A stretch of 64,000 bases of DNA from Dethiosulfovibrio peptidovorans (GCA_002748665.1 PDTB01000020.1:32544-96543); one strand, 5' to 3'; positions 27,301 through 34,522 are shown, counted from the stretch's first letter. The notes: generated from the letters alone by a model not told the origin. Program-made: numbers and translations.

Positions 27301-28059
27301 GCCAACAGCCCTGAGCCACCCGGCTGCCGTCCTCATCTCAGTAACCCGCTTGGCAAGCTCTCCATCCTCTCTCTCCATCAGTTTCAGCTCGGAGGTCAGT
27401 CGCCGTTCTTCCTGTACATCAAGGAGATCTATTGCCCCAACTTCGGCCTCTAAAAGCTCCAAGAGCTGCCTTTCCCGGGAGCGATGCTCGTGTACCCGGA
27501 TAGAAATCCGGGTGTAGATATCCGTCCCGGTGATACGCTCCAGAAGAGGAGCCCGTTCGTCCGGCCCAGCCTGTAGAAAGGCGGCGAATCCTCCCTGGGC
27601 GAGAAGCATGGACCGGGTGAACCGATCAAAGTCCATACCGGTAACGACCTCCACTCTCTCGGCGACGCCGCGAATCGTGGACTCCAACACACGGCCGGAG
27701 GTCTTGTCCACCATCTCGTGCCTGGGGTTCTGAAGGTCACCTCCCGGTTTCCTATGAGCTCGACGCTGACTCCAGTGACAACGAAAAATACCTGAACGTG
27801 TCTCGAAGGTAGCCTCGGCAAAACACTCGCCAGTCCGACGGGACATGACCTCGTTACCGCTCTTGGTCACCTTGCCAACTCTGGGAGTCTGACCGTAGAG
27901 GGCCAGACACAGGGCGTCCAGAACAGTGCTTTTGCCAGAGCCCGTAGGCCCAGTGATGACAAAGAGACCATCGGAGGCAAAGTCCCCATGGGTCAGATCA
28001 ATAAGCCATTCGCCAACCAGGGAGTTTAAATTCTTAAATCGAATACACTTTATTTTCAT
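24373..28059 (-). CDS. sbcC: SbcC exonuclease ATPase subunit
   Basis: This 1228-residue SMC-like ATPase has an N-terminal Walker A (GPTGSGKSTVLDAL, near residue 38), two long coiled-coil arms with a zinc hook CPLC in the middle, and a C-terminal signature LSGGETFIVSLALALG with Walker B DSLFLDEGFGTLDD. With SbcD it forms the Mre11/Rad50-like nuclease that opens hairpins and protein-blocked ends. It lies 9 bp after sbcD. The length is slightly above E. coli SbcC. No disruption is seen. Confidence 0.96.
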   Translation of the reverse strand: MKIKCIRFKNLNSLVGEWLIDLTHGDFASDGLFVITGPTGSGKSTVLDALCLALYGQTPRVGKVTKSGNEVMSRRTGECFAEATFETRSGIFRCHWSQRRAHRKPGGDLQNPRHEMVDKTSGRVLESTIRGVAERVEVVTGMDFDRFTRSMLLAQGGFAAFLQAGPDERAPLLERITGTDIYTRISIRVHEHRSRERQLLELLEAEVGAIDLLDVQEERRLTSELKLMEREDGELAKRVTEMRTAAGWLRAVGRFEEELAAVRQSKEEHLDRLNAFAPEQARLDAGLRALELAADYGVVTDLRKAQDKDRQALECCESEISGIDQAVKEAEAGRDASKETLKQAEVRRREGQVTIRAVRELDLKISEMERPMEDTKLSVADGRASLAKLEASQRETLQRLDEIRSTLSELECRLLGSQTDEALVRDLAGIESRGEQIRALGRDVAEAERAVGLLKPQHELVLDSALRTAHVAARTKTEWDRAVAELARQSESLKAVLMGREIGDWRTQRATLAERRDAIDRCQTALGDLASANLAVQLLDDRRSSLKNQRVSVAVDLQHYEAQAAELDEKVGDLELQCRLIRAVQDLEEARSYLVDGIPCPLCGALDHPYAAGQRPTFEESSARLEAVRKRLREITEVRVGLEVRLAEINKDLERSESDEISLGESMERARRILKENWPRLSRAELPSDSELSGVLDELAVTDEKDLAQSTRIVETVEAMEGALTGLQSRAEQAHEAFSRSDRDAREEAAQMALIEERLRGANDELRRRQGLLTEAVKRMADELAPYGIGLSSLSELDRILVTLTNRRDQWLEDQEKRDELTSEIVSFEIRADQGAQALLSSATALKKLEENLKGVEKRREALLRERRELLGDRLPDDEEKKLDDDMTAAQGETDRAVESLNRACGERKRLWDRMAELEKTIKTRSASLRSAWDVFSSRLVNAGFSDEESYISACLSEEERKALSERSRSLSDRLAGLTAMEMEKAGVLERERNKELSDRPLDEIERTLRGLEEEHRERQLNIGALREKLGENDRRKGRREEGLHALDVQKKECARWDLLHGLIGSADGKKYRNFVQSLAFDMVIRHANRQLGTMSDRYLLLHDDEHPLELNVMDNYQAGEIRSTKNLSGGETFIVSLALALGLSRMASDAVQVDSLFLDEGFGTLDDEALETALEALAALRRDGKLIGVISHVPALKDRIAVQIRVIPQTGGRSWLEGPGCSRCGGP

Positions 28060-28068
28060 AACTCCATC

Positions 28069-29289
28069 CTATTCGGCGCGAACGTCGTCGTCTTGGAGGG
28101 ATGACAAGATCTCTCCATAGGATCGAAGAAGCTCCGAACGCTGTTCCTCCGGGACGTCATGGGCATCCAGACATCGCTCAAAAACATCCGAGGTGGTCAG
28201 TTCAGCCAAAACCTCGTCGTCCTCCAATCGCTCCATGGCCATACGGACACACCGCCGGTCGGTCACCCGAAGGACCTCCACACCGGTTCCGTCCACTGCG
28301 GCGTCGACCCGCTCCCTCAGGTCGTCCACGAGGAGATCGCCCTCGTAGATAACCTCAAGCCAGGGGGAGTCCCCTCCCATGGATAGCTCAGCGATACGTT
28401 CTGCGATCGTCTCCCAGTCTCCCCGAATACGACACAGTTTCTGAAACGATGGGACAGGACAAAGACGAATCGACGGACATCGGCCGTCGAACTCCACCAG
28501 ACAGACGCTCTTCTCCTGCCCGGCCTCCCCAAAGCCCATGGGAATGGGCGAGCCGCTATAGCGCATGATCTCGGAGCCTCCCACTCTCTGAGGAACGTGA
28601 AGATGCCCCAAAGCCAGATAGTCGAGGTTATCGGGAAATATTCCGGCACTTACGTGGGCCAGGGACCCGACGTAGAGCTCCCGAACCCCGTCGCCGTCGA
28701 TCGTCCGCCCACCGGCGGTGAAGAGGTGTCCCATGACGACGACGGGAACGTGAGGTCCTAACTCCCCCCGCCTGGCCTCGGCCAGAGCGAGCACAGACGC
28801 ATAGTGGTCGCGGATGCCGTCCACGAGCCTGCGATCCTTCTCCTCTACCGACTCACCTTCGTCAGAGAAACGAACGTCCCGGTCACGAAGATAGGGCACA
28901 GCGCAGACGATGAGCTCAGGACCTCCATCTCCCGAGAGAACGACGACTTCGTCCTCAGGGGATGACGCTCGTCCCAGTACATGCACATGAAGGGATTTAA
29001 GAAGATTTCGGGGGGCCTCCAAAAAGGAGGGAGAGTCGTGATTCCCGGCAATGATCACCACATGACGACAGCAGGACGACGCCCGGGACAAAAAACCGTA
29101 ATAAAGTTCCTGAGCCCGGTTGCTCGGAGTCCCCGAGTCAAAGACATCTCCCGCCACGAGAAGAATATCGACAGCCTCATCCATCATAATCCGGGTGAGC
29201 CAGTCCAGAAAGCTCTCGAACTCCTCGTAGCGCCTTCTACCATAAAGCGTTCGACCGAGATGCCAATCGGAGGTATGGAGAATTTTCAT
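28069..29289 (-). CDS. sbcD: SbcD exonuclease nuclease subunit
   Basis: This 406-residue calcineurin-like phosphoesterase starts MKILHTSDWHLGRTLYG. Metal-binding motifs are all present: DWHLG, GDVFDSG, GNHDSP, GHLF and GHLHVPQ. The C-terminal half is the SbcC-binding/capping region. The ATG at 29289 is the natural start; two extra codons are possible. It is the first gene of the sbcDC-deacetylase operon. Confidence 0.96.
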   Translation of the reverse strand: MKILHTSDWHLGRTLYGRRRYEEFESFLDWLTRIMMDEAVDILLVAGDVFDSGTPSNRAQELYYGFLSRASSCCRHVVIIAGNHDSPSFLEAPRNLLKSLHVHVLGRASSPEDEVVVLSGDGGPELIVCAVPYLRDRDVRFSDEGESVEEKDRRLVDGIRDHYASVLALAEARRGELGPHVPVVVMGHLFTAGGRTIDGDGVRELYVGSLAHVSAGIFPDNLDYLALGHLHVPQRVGGSEIMRYSGSPIPMGFGEAGQEKSVCLVEFDGRCPSIRLCPVPSFQKLCRIRGDWETIAERIAELSMGGDSPWLEVIYEGDLLVDDLRERVDAAVDGTGVEVLRVTDRRCVRMAMERLEDDEVLAELTTSDVFERCLDAHDVPEEQRSELLRSYGEILSSLQDDDVRAE

Positions 29290-29295
29290 GTGCAA

Positions 29296-30053
29296 CCTCG
29301 TCTTTTTAATTAAAGAATGCTCCTTCTCCAGGTTAGAATGGTAGAATATTAATTATAACCCAAACTCCTGAGAAGGAATGGCACTCCCCTAAGCAGCGAG
29401 GGATCCTCGCGGAAGAAATCGCCCAAGACCATCTTCACCGACTCAGCCTATTGAAGCCATGAGAAAAACTCCTGGCTTGAGGAACACGGCTACAGAACAA
29501 ACGCCAAAATACGGGACACAGAGGACACTTTATCACTCGGCAGGAGAAAAAGGGAAACCGAAGTAATCGCTCTAAAATCCAAAGCCGTTTGAAACACGTA
29601 TTTGGAGCTTCTTCCTTGAAAACAGGGCCCTGATACTGAGGGACCTGACCTATACCATCACTCGACTCTCGTACCTGATACTACACTCAGGGGGCTCTGT
29701 TCTCTGTCTCAAAATATCATCATAAGCCCCTCTGGATCGAGAGAGAAACCGGTGGTCAAACGGGATTTTTATGTCTCTTTTTTGACCAATATCACCAAAT
29801 CTTTCATTTTAAATTTATTTTGCATCTCAAGACTGCCAGGATTTAGGGGTACCAGAGGTGCCCTGATATTTTACCATTCTAACCTGGAGGGAAGATCTCC
29901 ACCCTCCAAGCAGGAAAATTTTTAAAGGTACCCCTAAAAAAATCAGGTTCTGATGCTTTAGGAAAAGTAGATTTTCATTGATCCCGCGTATCTCCATCAT
30001 GAATGCCCAGCATATCAGCCCCTTTTTACGTAAACCGTATAGGGCCACATCCT
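29296..30053. other. Long intergenic region with no intact gene
   Basis: About 760 bp without a supported gene. Short open frames exist on both strands but have no ribosome sites or recognisable products; fragments such as SRLKHVFGASSLKTGP hint at a decayed transposase, which I cannot confirm. The clearest structure is the nested inverted repeat at 29842-29938. Confidence 0.4.
29842..29938. repeat. Nested inverted-repeat element
   Basis: A 12-bp perfect inverted repeat (TTTAGGGGTACC at 29842-29853, GGTACCCCTAAA at 29927-29938) encloses a second one (TGGAGGG at 29885-29891, CCCTCCA at 29902-29908). The left arm is followed by AGAGGTGCCC, the reverse complement of a sequence also found near 50685. 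It could be a structured RNA or a degraded MITE pair. Confidence 0.5.
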
Positions 30054-30169
30054 ATCAGGGGTTGTACTGTAAAACAGGTTCCTTCGAGATTATTGTACGC
30101 TAGGTTGTGCAGTTTAATTCTACGACCATACGATTTAGGATAATCGCCCCTGATGCAAATACAGCAAAA

Positions 30170-30190
30170 AACCCACTGTTTAGCGGGCTT
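30170..30190 (-). terminator. Terminator of tRNA-Gln copy 1
   Basis: CCCGCT / AGTGGG stem with an AAAC loop and six T residues on the minus strand. Copy 2 has the perfect version of the same hairpin. Confidence 0.75.
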
Positions 30191-30234
30191 TTGAGGATTC
30201 CTGACAACTGATGATATTTGACGAAACAAGGCGT

Positions 30235-30308
30235 TGGCTGCCCCACCTGGACTCGAACCAGGATCAACGGAACCAAAATCCGTTGTGCTGCCTTTGCACC
30301 ACGGGGCA
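30235..30308 (-). tRNA. tRNA-Gln (anticodon TTG), copy 1
   Basis: A 74-nt cloverleaf on the minus strand, 5' end at 30308. The acceptor stem TGCCCCG pairs with its complement, the anticodon loop is TTTTGGT (anticodon TTG), the T-loop is GTTCGAGTC and CCA is encoded. It differs from copy 2 at one acceptor/T-arm-flanking base near the 3' end. Confidence 0.95.
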
Positions 30309-30389
30309 TCACGATCAGCCACGGAGAATCCAGTCATACCAAGGTATCAGGCGCATTGATATTGTTTAACATGACAGCACGAAAAAGAG

Positions 30390-30401
30390 AAATCCGTTGT
30401 G
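30390..30401. repeat. 12-bp copy of tRNA-Gln anticodon-arm sequence
   Basis: AAATCCGTTGTG here is identical to 30276-30287 inside tRNA-Gln copy 1, in the same orientation and 114 bp away. It lies between the tRNA and the integrase fragment and may be a relic of an attachment site. Confidence 0.35.
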
Positions 30402-30445
30402 TAATTCGACGCCTCCCGGAGAAGTTTTAGACGGGAGGATACATC

Positions 30446-30742
30446 ATGAATAACGTTCTTTCAATCGAATCGTGGCACAATCTCCCCACACCAGCTCAGG
30501 CACTCGAGACCTTTCTCATCTTCAAAAAAGCCACGGGGACAGCTCCCAGGACCATAGCCGATTACCACAAAAACGTAGGAACATTCTTCCGTGCCAACGA
30601 AAACGCCTGGAACGGCCCTGTCGCCATGAGGACACCCCTGGTGTCCTGGTTATCACAGGAAGTTGCCCCAACAACATACAACCTTCGCCTCGTGTACCTC
30701 CGGGCCTTCTTCACAGACTCCAACTCCAACGCTCAGGGATAG
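30446..30742 (+). pseudogene. Tyrosine recombinase N-terminal fragment
   Basis: A 98-residue frame with a good ribosome site (ACGGGAGGATACATC before ATG) matches the SAM-like core-binding domain of phage-type integrases: LETFLIFKKATGTAPRTIAD, then TPLVSWLSQEVAPTTYNLRL. It stops after YLRAFFTDSNSNAQG, and no catalytic domain (R-H-R-Y) follows in any frame. It is therefore an integrase remnant, adjacent to the tRNA-Gln gene as expected for an element that used the tRNA as its target. A domesticated DNA-binding peptide is possible but unsupported. Confidence 0.7.
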
Positions 30743-30973
30743 AGCTGTACAGCGATCTCTTCGGAGGTACAGGAGAAAGGCAAGCACGGCAATCACAGCC
30801 AGGACTGCCAAGCGCCAAACTCCTGGCTCCCACTTCCTGAACCCCATATCAGCCCATAGGGCAAATGTCAAAAAAGTGTTCCCCAGTGTACAGCCAAACG
30901 AGAGTATCCACGCCCAGAGTGCCAACCGACTAGTGGGATGATTGTTTTTCGGCACACTTAATGTTTCGCTCAT
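30653..30973 (-). CDS. Small membrane protein of the island
   Basis: This 106-residue protein starts at ATG 30973 with a strong ribosome site (AAAGGAG, eight bases upstream). Two hydrophobic helices are visible (LALWAWILSFGCTLGNTFL and WRLAVLAVIAVLAFLLYL) joined by a short loop. About the last 30 residues are antisense to the integrase fragment. I recognise no family. Two-helix proteins of this size in toxin-rich islands are sometimes holin-like or toxins, but nothing here shows that. Confidence 0.6.
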   Translation of the reverse strand: MSETLSVPKNNHPTSRLALWAWILSFGCTLGNTFLTFALWADMGFRKWEPGVWRLAVLAVIAVLAFLLYLRRDRCTALSLSVGVGVCEEGPEVHEAKVVCCWGNFL

Positions 30974-31155
30974 CGTCTTCGCTCCTTTGATCGTCGATAT
31001 TTATGAGATCATGATCTGCGTGCCCCTTCGCTCGGCTCGAGCCTGCCGCTGATATGGCTGAGGGATCGGCCAGACTGGGCGAACTGTGCCAATTTCAAGA
31101 CGGATAGTCGATTTTACCACCCGAGTCCAAGGAGCTTCTTCGTGTCACACAGCCC

Positions 31156-31428
31156 TCAGATTACTTGTACACAATCCCTCCGATGTCCAAATTCTACGAC
31201 ATAAACGGTGAGACGGTTATTTTCTATTCGGCAAAGAATCCTGTATTCTCCCACTCGATACCGCCAAAAGCCTTTCAGGTTGGCTTTTAAAGGTTTGCCT
31301 GTTGAGCGGGGTGCGTTCCCCTAAGCTATACGTTGATCCATGTAGTCCAATATCCTCTTTTGTATTTCAAGAGGCATTCTGGAAAGGGCTTTTTCTACCC
31401 TGGGGGCATATTCAACCGTCCAGCCCAA
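31156..31428 (-). pseudogene. RelE-family toxin with an in-frame stop
   Basis: From a TTG at 31428 the frame reads GWTVEYAPRVEKALSRMPLE, meets TAG at 31321-31323 (codon 36), and continues as FWRYRVGEYRILCRIENNRL and FGHRRDCVQ to TGA at 31156. The parts match a full-length RelE/ParE toxin, including the conserved WRYRVG and GHRR segments. Without suppression it is dead. It overlaps the end of its antitoxin gene, as in intact modules nearby. I see no reason to invoke pyrrolysine. Confidence 0.75.
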
Positions 31429-31609
31429 GACGCTGCCTCATTTCGTCGGAGCTTATGGGCTTGATTCCACGCTCTTTCGCCTCAAGATACCGCTGTTCAG
31501 CCAGTTGAGCGTCTTCGAGGGGTTCAAGAACAGCTTTTTCGTAGTATTCCTTCGTCTTCCCCGTGACGTCGACGAGTTCTGTTATTCTTTTGTCCAGAGC
31601 GGTAGTCAT
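31412..31609 (-). CDS. RelB-like antitoxin
   Basis: A 65-residue protein with a strong ribosome site (AAAAAGGAGG before ATG 31609). The sequence ITELVDVTGKTKEYYEKAVL resembles the N-terminal DNA-binding part of RelB/RHH antitoxins, and the C-terminus MRQRLGLDG closely matches the antitoxin at 31906 (VRHRLGLEG). Its partner toxin is nonfunctional, so this gene is either a leftover or still neutralises a related toxin. Confidence 0.75.
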   Translation of the reverse strand: MTTALDKRITELVDVTGKTKEYYEKAVLEPLEDAQLAEQRYLEAKERGIKPISSDEMRQRLGLDG

Positions 31610-31654
31610 GACGCAGCCTCCTTTTTCCTCTCGCCACAGTTCTCCGACAACATG

Positions 31655-31705
31655 GAGTCTAGCTATAGACAGAGCTTCTGTGACCGATTCGAACGATGAG
31701 GACGA
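31655..31705. repeat. Toxin 3'-end repeat, copy 1
   Basis: A 51-bp sequence matching 33641-33691 at 48 positions. It covers the last codons and stop of the RelE gene and includes a GTCTAGCTATAGAC palindrome. Confidence 0.75.
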
Positions 31706-31922
31706 GAAGTTTGTTGTCTTCTATTCGGCAGAGAACACGCCACGAACCTACGCGGTATCGCCAAAAGTCAGACAGGTCGCCTGAGAGGTTTTTGCCCCGC
31801 TCACGCGGGTTCTCGAGAGTTTCCAGTCGAGCCAGGTATTTGACGATCCGCAGGGCTTCAGGTTTGTCGATGGAGGCGAGGTCTTTTTCAGCCCCTCGTG
31901 AAAGCTCAACCCTCCAAGCCAA
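31659..31922 (-). CDS. RelE/ParE-family toxin
   Basis: This 87-residue protein is a complete RelE-type toxin: VELSRGAEKDLASIDKPEAL at the start, then FWRYRVGSWRVLCRIEDNK and the C-terminal VRIGHRSSVYS. RelE proteins cleave mRNA at the ribosome or, in ParE, poison gyrase; the WRYRVG pattern fits the RelE side better. Its start overlaps the antitoxin stop by 17 bp. It is the only fully intact toxin of the three in the island. Confidence 0.88.
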   Translation of the reverse strand: MAWRVELSRGAEKDLASIDKPEALRIVKYLARLETLENPRERGKNLSGDLSDFWRYRVGSWRVLCRIEDNKLLVLIVRIGHRSSVYS

Positions 31923-32130
31923 GGCGGTGTCTCACTTCGGAAAGAGGAGAGGATTGGTGCCCGTCAAGAAGATATTCCTCATATGCAGCAGCGGCCAAGG
32001 CGGCGTCTTCCATGTCGTCAAGGTAGGTTTCTATGGCTTTTCGAGCATACCAGGTTTTTGTTCGACCGGTTTTTTGCGCCAGAGTTTCGAGGCGTGATGA
32101 GAGCTTTTCGTCCAGACGTATTGCAAGCAT
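31906..32130 (-). CDS. RelB-like ribbon-helix-helix antitoxin
   Basis: This 74-residue protein begins MLAIRLDEKLSSRLETLAQK, a canonical ribbon-helix-helix strand and helix, followed by TGRTKTWYARKAIETYLDD. The acidic C-terminal region would bind the toxin. The ATG at 32130 follows AAAGGAGG. It precedes and overlaps the RelE gene, and probably autorepresses the operon. Confidence 0.88.
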   Translation of the reverse strand: MLAIRLDEKLSSRLETLAQKTGRTKTWYARKAIETYLDDMEDAALAAAAYEEYLLDGHQSSPLSEVRHRLGLEG

Positions 32131-32266
32131 GGTGGATTTCCTCCTTTTTGCAATACAAGTATAGCATACGACGGCTCACTTTTGAGGGGACATTCATCCC
32201 CGCTGATAAGCTGCGCTTCTTCCTCGTGATCACAAGAAGCCAGCGCAGGGGAGCTTAAACGAGAGC

Positions 32267-33454
32267 TTATATGCGTCTTCGGGGGATCAAAGCCCGGACG
32301 ATGTCGATATTGGCCCTGATAGTATTCCTGTTTTTCACGATAAGCCCTTGAGCTGAGAGGCTTTTTATGTCTCTTGTAAGAGTCTTCCGGGTTTTGTCGG
32401 CGTACTCATCTGAAAGTTCCGGGGATAGCCGACGGATTTCTTTGATATTGATCTCTACAGGGTTTTGTACCTTCGTCAGAGCAAAAACGAGTTCCTTTTT
32501 TCTGATAGCTGTCGAGCTGGTGTTTCTGGAAAAACTCTCATTGACCAGATGCGTCCAGAGGATTTTGTACTGTTGTCCCTGGATAAGATCTATTTGTTCG
32601 TCAAGACCATCGATGAATCCCTGGAGAGCATATTCGATGAACTTACGAATTCCCTCTCCTCCCTCGCGGGAAGTCTCTTCCAGCCGAAGATAGTACTCGG
32701 AGCGAGTTTTGTTGTAGTGATTGCTTAAAAGGTGTGCTGCCGGAGTGGGAACACCAGATTCCAGAAGGAATCTGAATTCCAGTAGTCGAGCGGTTCTACC
32801 GTTTCCATCTCCAAAGGGGTGTATCCATGCAATGTACAGGTGAGCAAGGATGGCCGCAAGGATTCCCGAAGCGATCTCAAATCCTTTCCCCAGAACGGGG
32901 TCTTTCGGGTTTGTGATGTTCTGAAGCATGGAAACGAGTCTATTCATGAGGTAGGGGCAATCCTCGGCAGGAGGGGTTTTGTAGTGCCCGACTCCTACAG
33001 GATATTCCCGATATTCTCCAGGAATAACCTCACTCCTTACTTTGAGACCACGGAGGGTGGTTTTGTTGTAGCTTCGGATTTCGTCCGAGGACAGGGAGAA
33101 GTCCTGATGGTTGAGTATCTTCTCGCCTATTTCGTTGCACGCATCAATGATGTTCTGTATTTCCTGCCCCAGGTATTCTTGTGATGGAGGAAGTTTGAGT
33201 TCTCCCTTGCAAAGAGCCTGTGCGTCTTCTTCCTGAAGGGTGTTCCCCTCAATTGCAGTGGTCGCAAGTGCCCCCTTGGCAAGGTAGACACCATGCATTT
33301 CTGCTGCAAGGTCAGGAAGCAAGGCGACTTTTGAGAGGTGCCGACATTTGGATTGAGCAGCCCCCAGGAACATCCAGAGTTTTGGGGAAGCGTTTCTGAG
33401 GTCAGTCTCGAAAGTAATCCATGGGTGGCTTGTTTCGTAGGCTTTTTGAGACAT
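32267..33454 (-). CDS. Fic-family AMP-transferase, self-inhibited class
   Basis: This 395-residue protein has an N-terminal Fic_N region with the inhibitory motif TTAIEG (residues 65-70), a Fic core with a complete active-site motif HPFGDGNGRTAR (212-223), and a C-terminal winged-helix region. It should transfer AMP or a related group to a protein target once the inhibitory helix is displaced. The start is the ATG at 33454 with AAGGAGG upstream; the frame open to 33640 has no ribosome site. No separate antitoxin is needed in this class. It sits between toxin-antitoxin modules. Confidence 0.92.
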   Translation of the reverse strand: MSQKAYETSHPWITFETDLRNASPKLWMFLGAAQSKCRHLSKVALLPDLAAEMHGVYLAKGALATTAIEGNTLQEEDAQALCKGELKLPPSQEYLGQEIQNIIDACNEIGEKILNHQDFSLSSDEIRSYNKTTLRGLKVRSEVIPGEYREYPVGVGHYKTPPAEDCPYLMNRLVSMLQNITNPKDPVLGKGFEIASGILAAILAHLYIAWIHPFGDGNGRTARLLEFRFLLESGVPTPAAHLLSNHYNKTRSEYYLRLEETSREGGEGIRKFIEYALQGFIDGLDEQIDLIQGQQYKILWTHLVNESFSRNTSSTAIRKKELVFALTKVQNPVEINIKEIRRLSPELSDEYADKTRKTLTRDIKSLSAQGLIVKNRNTIRANIDIVRALIPRRRI

Positions 33455-33640
33455 GGGTTCCCTCCTTAGCTTGTAATTTTTGTTGCATAAGTATATGCTT
33501 TTCCCATGGAGATGTCCATAGATTTGTCCAGACCATTGTCCCCTAAAATGTCTGGATTGCAGCAAGGAGAAAAGACCAGTCAACTGGACCCAAAGGCGTT
33601 GCTTTGAGGAACTTCCAGTATGCCCCCACAGGGGGAACAA

Positions 33641-33691
33641 GAGTCTAGCTATAGACAGAGCTTCTGTGACTAATTCTAACGATGAGGACGA
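33641..33691. repeat. Toxin 3'-end repeat, copy 2
   Basis: Near-identical partner of 31655-31705 (three mismatches in 51 bp), at the end of the second RelE-like gene although the gene bodies are far more diverged. Confidence 0.75.
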
Positions 33692-33901
33692 TCAGGGTTT
33701 ATTGTCGTGGACTTCATAGATGATTCGGTAGTCTCCCACTCGGATGCGGTAGCGTTTTTCGACTTTGAGGATTGCACAGCCTTTTGGCCTGGAGGCTTCG
33801 GAGAGTGGGTCTACTGCTGATCGGATTCGAGAGTAGGTTATCCCGTCAAGTTTCCGCAGTTGTTTTGCAGCGGAGGAAAAGATTTCAATCTTGTATGACA
33901 T
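33645..33901 (-). pseudogene. RelE/ParE-family toxin with C-terminal frameshift
   Basis: From ATG 33901 the frame reads YKIEIFSSAAKQLRKLDGIT and VEKRYRIRVGDYRIIYEVHD, a RelE/ParE toxin, and then stops at 33692 after DNKP. The lost C-terminus is present in the next frame (LIVLIVRISHRSSVYS, stop at 33645). A one-base loss at the CCC run near 33703 explains this. The truncated 69-residue product lacks the last strand that carries catalytic or structural residues, so it is probably inactive, though I cannot exclude partial function. Confidence 0.75.
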
Positions 33902-34106
33902 GGAGGGTATCGAGTTCGCTTTTGAGTTCTTCCCAGCTTATGGGGGCTCCTCCTTCTGCAAGGACCTGATCTGCCAGGCGGTTGTCCTGCTCGTCTTCGA
34001 GGGCGTCGATGTACCCCAGGACACGAGAGGCGTCCCTGTCTGAGAGGTTGCCGAAGCGGTTGTAGAGTTCTGTTTTCGTTGCGTTTTTTGTCATGGTTTG
34101 AGGCAT
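33885..34106 (-). CDS. Antitoxin of the second RelE-like module
   Basis: A 73-residue protein with a strong ribosome site (AAAGGAGGGG). Sequence MTKNATKTELYNRFGNLSDR, then an acidic helix VLGYIDALEDEQDNRLADQ. It overlaps the toxin gene by 17 bp and precedes it, the standard antitoxin position. It is not obviously homologous to the other two antitoxins, so the modules came from different sources. Confidence 0.75.
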   Translation of the reverse strand: MPQTMTKNATKTELYNRFGNLSDRDASRVLGYIDALEDEQDNRLADQVLAEGGAPISWEELKSELDTLHVIQD

Positions 34107-34379
34107 GGCGATCCCCTCCTTTTTACGGATACTTCTTCTCGACTGTTATATCTTTTTAGCATTATGACTTCTCCTTAATTTGAACTTTTGCGACATCCGG
34201 CTTCTTGCCGGCTCCTCTGACGTGTGGACAGACAGACGTACCTGTTAACGCAATGAACCCGCCTCCCATCAGGGGTTGTACGGTAAAACAGACACCTCCG
34301 GCAACGGAGTACGTTAGATTGTACGGTTCGAGTCTGAGCTTGTACGATTTCGAGTTCTTTCCTCTGACATAAGGATATC

Positions 34380-34406
34380 AAAAAACCCGCTAAACAGCGG
34401 GCTTTT
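34380..34406 (-). terminator. Terminator of tRNA-Gln copy 2
   Basis: Perfect stem AAAACCCGCT / AGCGGGCTTTT with an AAAC loop, 43 bp past the tRNA end on the minus strand. Confidence 0.85.
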
Positions 34407-34448
34407 GAGTGCTTACGATGGTTCATAACGGTTGGTGAAATAAGGTAT

Positions 34449-34522
34449 TGGCTGCCCCGCCTGGACTCGAACCAGGATCAACGGAACCAAAATCCGTTGT
34501 GCTGCCTTTGCACCACGGGGCA
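34449..34522 (-). tRNA. tRNA-Gln (anticodon TTG), copy 2
   Basis: A 74-nt cloverleaf on the minus strand with encoded CCA, anticodon loop TTTTGGT. The acceptor stem is fully paired (TGCCCCG with CGGGGCA), one base better than copy 1. Confidence 0.95.

Larger units (their letters stand above)
30054..30308. repeat. Flank repeat copy 1 (tRNA-Gln, terminator and downstream DNA)
   Basis: This 255-bp block is colinear with 34268-34522. Both begin with a 24-bp sequence differing at one position (ATCAGGGGTTGTAC...), both carry a terminator and both end with the tRNA-Gln gene, with identical 181-bp spacing. Between these anchors the sequences have diverged. Confidence 0.75.
34268..34522. repeat. Flank repeat copy 2 (tRNA-Gln, terminator and downstream DNA)
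   Basis: Second copy of the 255-bp block at 30054-30308. The two copies bound the island on both sides in direct orientation, as expected for a tandem duplication that captured foreign DNA or for a long attachment repeat. Confidence 0.75.

Noticed and set aside
31321-31323. TAG as pyrrolysine in the RelE-like toxin
   Set aside because: Nothing else in the window suggests pyrrolysine use; a simple nonsense mutation in a decaying island is more likely.
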